The translations under genes were made by a program, and so were the position numbers. DNA of 64,000 bases from Echinometra lucunter (lineage: Eukaryota; Echinodermata; Echinoidea; Camarodonta; Echinometridae): NCBI GenBank assembly GCA_029962745.1, contig CM057165.1, forward strand, positions 22,654,657 through 22,718,656, in the 5' to 3' direction. Shown here piece after piece: positions 51,086 to 60,000 of the stretch (position 1 is the stretch's first letter; the number at the start of each line of letters is the position of its first letter). The notes beneath the pieces are model-generated. The model made no database searches. It saw only the letters and a program-made list of their open reading frames with translations, and was not told the DNA's origin.

Positions 51086-54000
51086 GCTACTACTACTACT
51101 GCTACTACTACTACTACTGCTACTACTACTACTACTACTACTGCTACTACTACTAAAGCCCAACCACACACTATACGATTCGACCAATTTTTTAATAAAT
51201 GGCATTTTGCATTAAATATGAAAGTTTAAACAAGTAAAATTATCTTATTTGAAGTTTGAAATAATGATAGGAATACTAAATTTGAAATTTTGGTTAACTG
51301 CAAGCCTTGTGGTTGGAGTGAAGGCCAAATCAGCTTCAAATCATAGCTGATCGCAATATTACTATGATGTCACTATGGTTCAGAATTGAACTCGCTTTTA
51401 TTCCTACAGGAAAGCTCGCAATAGCCTGGAATTTCAATTTTAGTATTCATACAACTATTTGGAAATTTGATCATTAAGATTTTACATGTTTGAATGTTCA
51501 TATCAAATGCTGTAACAAAATTTTCCAAAATCGGATCGCAGACAGATCATATAGTGTGTGGTGGGCATAAGTTTTGAAAGGGTCAGAGATGCTACAGGGC
51601 AGCTTTCAAAAATCCTGAGAACTGCGCTAAGTGCCAAATGGAAAGGGGTTCAGGGGTAAAGCTTCTGGGGTTTGATGGTTTTAACTGCCCTATAAGACAT
51701 TAAAAACAAGTAATTGTCAAAATATTCACCTACGATTCCACAGCCCATTTGCTCTCCCTTGCAGCAGACAAATCTGCTTATTTCTTTCAGTAAACAAACA
51801 CATAAAAGTAATACCTTAAAATGCAAATTTAACTGCACAAAAAATCCCCATTAATATCATCCTTCAAGTCCAGTCACATTCCAGTCCATTTATTCTTCAC
51901 ACTTCCTCTAAATTCTTGACTGTGCCTCCTGCATCATGTTACATTATTTCTGTCATGCATGCAGACATGCCTACACGACGTGATGCATATATGTTCACCG
52001 CAAGCTGCACCGCTGTGATCAATGCGAACTGTTGTACTGTGACTTAAAGATGCACAGTAGCCTCAGTTTGCTCAATTTGCGATTTGAAAAGGCAGCCTAC
52101 ATGTCGAAGAACAAAACAGCAGGATGGCCGGTGAAATGGAGACCAAAGGACAAAATTTTCAATACTTTTCAATGTTAAAAGCACAAAATACTGCAAATCT
52201 TTTTTTTTCTTTTTTTGGGGGGGGGATAATTTTTGTATTGTTTTTTTTTTTTAAGTTTGTATTATTTTTTCTTGAAGTAAAAATTCTCATTTTTTTTTAA
52301 AGTAAAAATTCTCATTTTTTTCTGTTCTTTAAAAAAAAAAAAATCCTGATTTTTTGTACCCAGTAAAAATCTGAATCTGAAAGGGAGCATCTCTGCAGGG
52401 TAGCCTCTTTAGTACTATGCACTTTCCCATCAACCATTAAGTGCACACAATGTAGTGCAGTAAAAAAAAATTTCACAAAGTCCATAAGTTTGAAATGGGC
52501 GATGATGTACATACTGCAGATTGTAATTATGTCCCTCCCCCCCCCCCCAAAAAAAAAAAAAAATGGTAAAAGGGTCTTATGAGTTTAACATGCATTATTC
52601 TAGTTGGTATCAAATTATATCAGGGGCAACAAAGGCTAGGAAGTGTAAAAAAATCAAGAGCAATTCGACCACGCGTGATCGGCAAATATGCTTCCACCTT
52701 CCACACAATTTTTAATTTATGCAAATCTCAACAAAAGCTACATAATAATTACCATTACCTCTTCCACCTTAAACATATTTCACTATTAAATCACTGCCTT
52801 ATATTCCAAGTTATCATGTAAACACCTATATACCCTAAAATCTAATCAGATCGTCTACCTATAGTGATACCTCAAACGGTTCTTGAGATATCGCATTAAC
52901 CAAAAGACAGGATGGACAGACGGAAGGACAATCCAGAAACATAATGCCTCTGGCACCACCTTTGGTGTGTGGAGGCATGAAAATCTTTATTTTGCTTAAT
53001 TTTGCACATCAGGAGCATAATAATGACCCTTCAAGCGATTCTTTACCAGAATCTATCTCTTACCAATCCCCTCCCCCCCCCCCCCAATAAAAAAAATTAT
53101 ATATATATATATCTATTTACAATCACAACTACATTACACTGTAGGTTACCTCTAGAGTAAGTGCTTCCCTATAGCTACCAAGTAGGTAGACCAACGTCTT
53201 CAGGAAAGACCGAGCAACTCCATCACCACTCACTTGGCTGGAATTCTTCAGGTTGTGTTTCAGCTGCGTCACCTAAATGGGAAGAGAACAGTATCATGGA
53301 CATGTTTAACATCAATAATGTTGCAGTCAAACTCTGGGCATGTGCCATAAAACTGTAACAGGTGTCTATATCTCATTAAAGTGTACATAGATTTTCATAC
53401 ACACTTTTTAATGGGACTTCAGCAAACTCTTATTTATATATTTCAATTTCATGAGGTGCTGCTGTGCTTTCGCTGCTCTTCCAACTTATTTATTCCTTCA
53501 TCCATGCAAGATAACATGGAACTGTAGAAAGGGATTTTTTTTTTTAGATATAATATGATCTCATATGCCATAACAACAATGGGAAATCCTAAATATTAGA
53601 TATTTTAAAATGTGAAATACACATAAACAAAGGTAAATCACACAAAATGAATTGACATCAACTATTTATATACAACAATCATTTTCTTTCCTTGAAATGT
53701 GATTATAAACCCAGCATGTCTCATGGAACCTGAATAATAATAGGATTTTCTATTTCTCTATCAAAGGTCATGACATACAGATTGGATGACTAATGACTAA
53801 TGACTAATTGACTGATGACTAATTTCACATTTCAAATTTCAACTCTGCATAGTGAAGCAGTGCATAAATTAAAAAAAAAAACAATATTATCTAAAAATAA
53901 ACTTTACATTTGACGGATACATACATGCCTTATTGTGGAGAACTGCTTATAGAATGCTGTTCAAAGTATAGTAGACAAAAAGTAATAGTTCCTTGAATTC

Positions 54001-57000
54001 TAAACAATTTATTAGCATTATGTTCAATAACAGTCTTCATGCACACAGTACTTGTAACAAATTTTACACAGTTCTTGTAACAAATATCTGACACTTATTG
54101 ATCTTAATGGACCATTCGTAAAATGGAAATTGATCAAAGTCAAGCTTTTTATCCATTATTCATACTCACTGCTTCATTTGGAAGAACTTGTAAATCATTG
54201 AAAGGTGTTTCTATTGAGTTATTATCCGCATCAAGAATCACTACTTCATCTAAAGCCATCCGCTTCACTTGCTGTAATGAGAGAAATACATATATACACT
54301 GTCAAACTTAAATCATACAAGCATATAAAATGGGGTATTTCCTAAAGAGTATCCTACTCACTGGCTGATGTATTCCATCATATAACACTCAATAACTTGT
54401 TATGCATGTACAATATACTGTATGTGCACAAATGTGCAATAAAACAACTTTTTTTTTGCCCTTCTCCATTTCTTGCATTCTAGTCCTGTGCTATATGCCT
54501 GACCTGAGCTAAGGAAATAAATTTCAAACTCAGAAAATGTCATTCATGCGATTTTAATCTGATTAGTGCATATTGAAAAGCTTAAGTATGTCCGTGCTAT
54601 TTTTCCGATTTTGCAGTACCAAGTACCTATTCAATTCAGTAATTTCAAACTGTTCTCACTTGAAATCACTAATCCTAGAGCATATTGGTAGCTTCTGGAT
54701 ATGTGAATGGCCTTCACTAAAATTCTTCACCCTCAATTATTTTGTTTCTGTTCTCACTTGGCACCATCATTTCATGCCGAGTTTTTCAATGGCCAAATAA
54801 TCCTCTGCTGTATCTGTGGAAGCACAATGGTATATTGGTGAAGGCTCTTGCCTCTCATATGAAAGGTTCAGGGTTCCATCATCACTCATGCTTATATCCT
54901 TGGTTTGTCCACATGTGCATGTCCCTTTCAATCCAGGTGAACCAAATGGGTATCTGGCAATGCAGGGATAATAAATGCAGGGTCCCCACAAGGAGTAGTA
55001 GTTACCCTGCTAAATAAAACCTAATTATTATTATCTCTATTTTTCATTATCATTATTTGTAGGGCTGGCTCTCTTTGGTAAAACTGAACATGAAAACAAA
55101 ATTTTTCTTAAGCATGTACTTTTGACTGAGCTAAGGGGCTCCTTATGCTACGTTCACACCTTTGCGTATTTGGCTTGCGTATTGCTGCGCTATCAATTCG
55201 CAGCCATACTCAGCAATCCCCAGCAAATCTGACACGAGCAATCACACTATTGCGTATCTAGCTTGTATTATGCTGCTCATAAAAAGCAAATGGCGTACGA
55301 GCTAAACTCACAGTATATCGAGCAAGAAACGCAGCTATAGGCAATGACAAGCACTCCAAAAGAGACAATTTGACCTTGCGCTTGCTTGCGATAATTTAAA
55401 AAATTCTAAAACTAGCGAGCAACCAGCGCAGGTCTATGCGCTAGTCTGCGCATTGAGTAGGATGAGAGCACGTTTCATTGCGCTTTATTGGGTATGACTG
55501 CTTATGTCTGCGTTTGGTCAATATGCAGCAATATGCAAGCCAAATACGCAAAGGTGTGAACGTAGCATTAGAGTGTGCCTTAGCTGTAAAATGACTCCCT
55601 AGCTCCACTGAGAGTACAAGGTTAGGAAATATATGCCAGTGTTAACAGACCTCCATGAATGATGAGTGTACTCCAATGATGAATGGCATCGGCGCTGAGC
55701 AGTAGTCTATGAGATGTGAAGGAGTGACAGGAATGTAGATATGCTGCCAATGGAGGGGGTAAAGCATTGAGACTGCACCGTACACACATGCTGTTAACTG
55801 CAAGATAAGAAGAAAGCAGCAGTAAATAACATGAAGCTGCACTGAATAATGATCTGCTGTTTCACAATATAACCAACATGTATACTGTCTCAACAACTAA
55901 TTTGTTTATGTAAGGACATATGCTATAAAATTCTAAAAAAGAATAATAATAATTTGCCATACCTGTATTTTACAAAGATGTTCTAACAAAACTTTGCTCT
56001 TCCTTGATAATATTACATGAAGCTGCCAACAATTACTGTAAATATTCCTTCCAAATTTAAAAAGATAATTCTTGAAATTCCAACAGCTTTTCCTGCATTT
56101 TCTGTTATATGTTTCCAAAATAAGTGTTTTGTTAAAGCTGCAAAAGATGTCAAAATACACAGACATACCAAATATTCCAGTATAATACTTCAAGGAATTT
56201 CAATTTTCCTATTGCAGTACGGCCACAAATTTTTCCCACACATTCTTGTGAAATTTTCTACAAAACAAAACAAACTTTATTAAGCTATCAGCCACAAGGA
56301 TGTATGACTAAAAAAAACATAGTTAATTTCATGGCTTTCTGGCACTAACCGAACACCTCATTTTCACCATACAATTCCTACTTCATATCATATAAACAGA
56401 ACTGTTGACTTTGTCTTACCCTATGCAATCTCTCTGATGTGATAAGGACTCTTCTCTCATGTAATAAACTGCAGTAAATATCAATAAAAAGAAACACATG
56501 AACCTCATTAAACATAATTCTACCTTGCTTTTCTTCTTCTTCTTCTTCCATTTAAATTTTTTTTTTGGGGGGGGGGGGGGCTAGAGAGGTGGTTCTATAG
56601 ATGAAACACATTCTATTTTTTCAAATACACAATGTATAATATTATTCAGACTTTTTCATTATTTTTCGTATCATTCTCTATACCTGGCTGAGCTGACCGC
56701 TGGATCAGATGGCCCAGCACATGCATGGCACACAGCCAAATTTCATGCATCAGTGCAAATTAGCCATGAAGTTTCATGACTTTTGCAGTGTGATTGTTGA
56801 TTTAAGGCATGTTCAGCATGAAGAGGTGCACTGCATAGAGTTTTTTCTATGGGGGTTTTAAGCACATTTTATAACGTGCAAGTAAATGAGTCAGGGACAT
56901 TTCTAAGCACAGTTCTTTGTTGCGTCATTGCAATTCATTTTGTACACACATAAGAAATCTGCCTAAAAAATAACCCCCGTTTCCCTTCTCATATATCTGA

Positions 57001-60000
57001 ACAAGCCTTTAGAGCTCATCTTGATTAATAATAAGTTTGATTTCTTGAGTTCTCTACTTCAGAAAATCTAACATCAAATCTCCCTCAAATGGTGACTAGA
57101 GAGGATATTTCTACATTCATGCTCGAGTCTCCTTGAAAAGGTATTGAAAGTTGGTCCGCCCAACAGGCCCGTCTCGAATAGCAGATTTAATGCTAGACCA
57201 AACGCTGGCCTAGGTCTACATTTAGTATGAAAAGAATTCATTTCTGTAAAACAAAATTCACATAACTTTGAAGGACTCTTTCAAAAGTCCTCAAAGTATC
57301 ACATAGCTGGCAACACTAACACCAACATCGACTGTGTAATGAATATTTCTTAACCTCTGGTCAATGTGAATTTTTACATAAAATTAAACACCCGCTGCTG
57401 AGCTCGGTTCAGTAGATAACATTCAACCAAAATTAAACACTACCGACCAGAATTAATACAACACAAAATCAGAGGTCAACACTTAACACCGACCAGCCGA
57501 TTCCTGTCTCATTTCATGGTCGGTGCAAAGTCATGATTTTGCAGCAAAGCAAACATTATGGCTGAACACCAAACTGAGCATGAAATCACCCATTGCTTAA
57601 ATTTACAATTCATTTTTACAGCAATTCAAACCCACGGTTGTTTGAATTAACACTTAAAATACAAAACTTTCACTTTACAATTTGTGTATTCTTTCATACA
57701 TAATTTATAAAAAGAATATTTTTTTTCAATTTCCTACATCACACATTTATGACATGATATGTGATCCGCCTTAATGTAAACTTCAATTTCAAGAAGTATT
57801 TTTCCTTTCCCACACATTGTCTTGTCTAGCTCTTTGTATGAGAGATAGCACAGTGTGCAATGTGCAAAATTTCAAAAGCATACTACTTCTTCATATGAAA
57901 ATATTAATTTCAAATTTCTTGTATCTTTAAAATTAAATCCGAACCGAACTACCCCAAGATAATGCAACTTTTCAAATTTGTTATTCTTACTACTGTATTT
58001 AAATCATGAAAGGAATGCAAATGAATTGAAAATTTCTGCATACCTGACAAACAGGATGATCATATTTTCTGGAGTTACAGCACTGAAATACTCTGTCATG
58101 TTTATCTTTAAAAAGAAAGACAAGATAAAAAGAAACAAATTGTTTGGAATGTCCAGTGTGCACATACACCAGTTTAACATCCTGAAAACATTCTTCCCAC
58201 AAGAGGTTTATATAAAATGATGGTGAACTTCTCAAATATCAATGACTTTCCAAGATTCAATATCACTTTTTTACAAAACTAATTATGGAGCAGACCAATT
58301 AGTATACACTGTGATTAGCATTGCTTTTCGACATTTATATGTATTTTCCCCCCAAAAAAGATAATATTTCAGTTTAATAATATATAATTATAACATTTGA
58401 TTAACCGGAGCAAATAAAATTGGAAAATGCATTTTTAAATTTTGGGTGCAGTAATTAAAGTCTCTCTGAGTAACAATACGGATTCCATGAGTAACTATAA
58501 TTCTCTATGATAAACATGAAGGCTTGAAAAGTGACTTACATTTTCTGGAATACTGGGCAAGATTCTGGTATCATCTGGGCAAGTGTGAAGCATTTCCTAA
58601 ATGACAAGGGCATGAAAATACATTGGAAATGCATCTCATGAAATTAAAATATTCTCTCTGTCACAAGGTTGCCAATATTTATTTCCCTCTTGTTAATTAA
58701 TTTTGAATTCCTTTTATTTTCTCGAGAAGTCTAGGTTTCTGACCGTAATGAGCCATCTTTAGAATTAGCTCACAGAGAGGCCAAAATGCGAGTGTTTAAA
58801 ATGTTTTCTTTTTCTTTTACATGAATCATTAAAAATACACCTGCAAGCAATCAATGCGTGCCTTGCACGAGGACTGCGTGCCGCTGCAAGTACCAGAGTG
58901 TTGTCAAGCATTGATTGAGTGTCACTAGGAAACAATAAGTTAGGGAATTGTGAAAGCGTGATTGGTTAGGAGATTGGGTGTGGTGTGGAACTGAATTTTC
59001 CTTCGTAAGGAAGCGAAAGAGAGAAGGGCAGAGCATGTCAGGATTTCAGGATACGTTTGAGGAAGGTTGTCCGTAAGTATCCGAGGCGAGAGTGCATGTC
59101 ACGAGAGGTGTTAGGCCAGGGATCCCCGATGCTATGTCAGGCGATCACTGTTGGGTTCGCAAGTTGAGATTTTGGGGGGATTTGAATTCAGGCCGTGACA
59201 CAGAACGCCGAGGCGGCACCACAGTCGAGACCGGACCAGGAAACAGAGTAGATTAGAGATAGACTCGCATCCTATCCTTGATGCATCCTGTCCTTGATCC
59301 TGTCGTTGATTCATCCTTGAATCATCCTTGAGGCATCCTTGAAGCATCCTAGTGCCATCCAGAGTATCGTAGAGGTACAGTACCTTACTCTCAGTTGCTC
59401 CATGCTCCATCGTATCTTCAGACTCCAGCAAAATATCCGACTCATCGGAGTTATCCGACATCCGACTCATCTGATTTACCCAACATCATTGAACCACGCC
59501 TACACATCAGTGACAGCCAATACCGCGTCCACGAACACTGAACTACCTCCCTTGTGTAGAACTCTCATAGATTGTTTGTAAGCATCATAGTAATTGAAAA
59601 CCGGAGGTATTATTTATTTTTCATATACATAATTCTTGCTTGAAATACAAATTATTTTTTTTTTCTTTTTTGCCAAACTTGATGTAAACAAATAATCCAA
59701 TAAATAATTGTTAAATTTTTCTGTTATTTTGAAACCAAGACTTGTTGTATTGTAGCAGTTTTATTTTGATCCTCTGTTTATCTTATTCAGAGCAATTTTC
59801 TAGTGACAATCTCATCATGTCATTCCATTGTGATTTTAAAGTATTCTGCCTTTACCTTTTTTTTTTTTTTTTTTTTTTTACTTTACTGCCTCTAATTTTC
59901 CCCCTTTTTCCAAAATTCCTATAATTCTTCTCTGTGCTTCTCTTTCTCTTTTTTTCTAAAGTTTATAATTGGTTTCCACTTGGTGCATTTTTTTGTGATA

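Noticed and set aside
50819..51229. Poly-Thr, poly-Ser and poly-Val frames
   Set aside because: Direct translation of the (ACT)n microsatellite; no splice or codon support.
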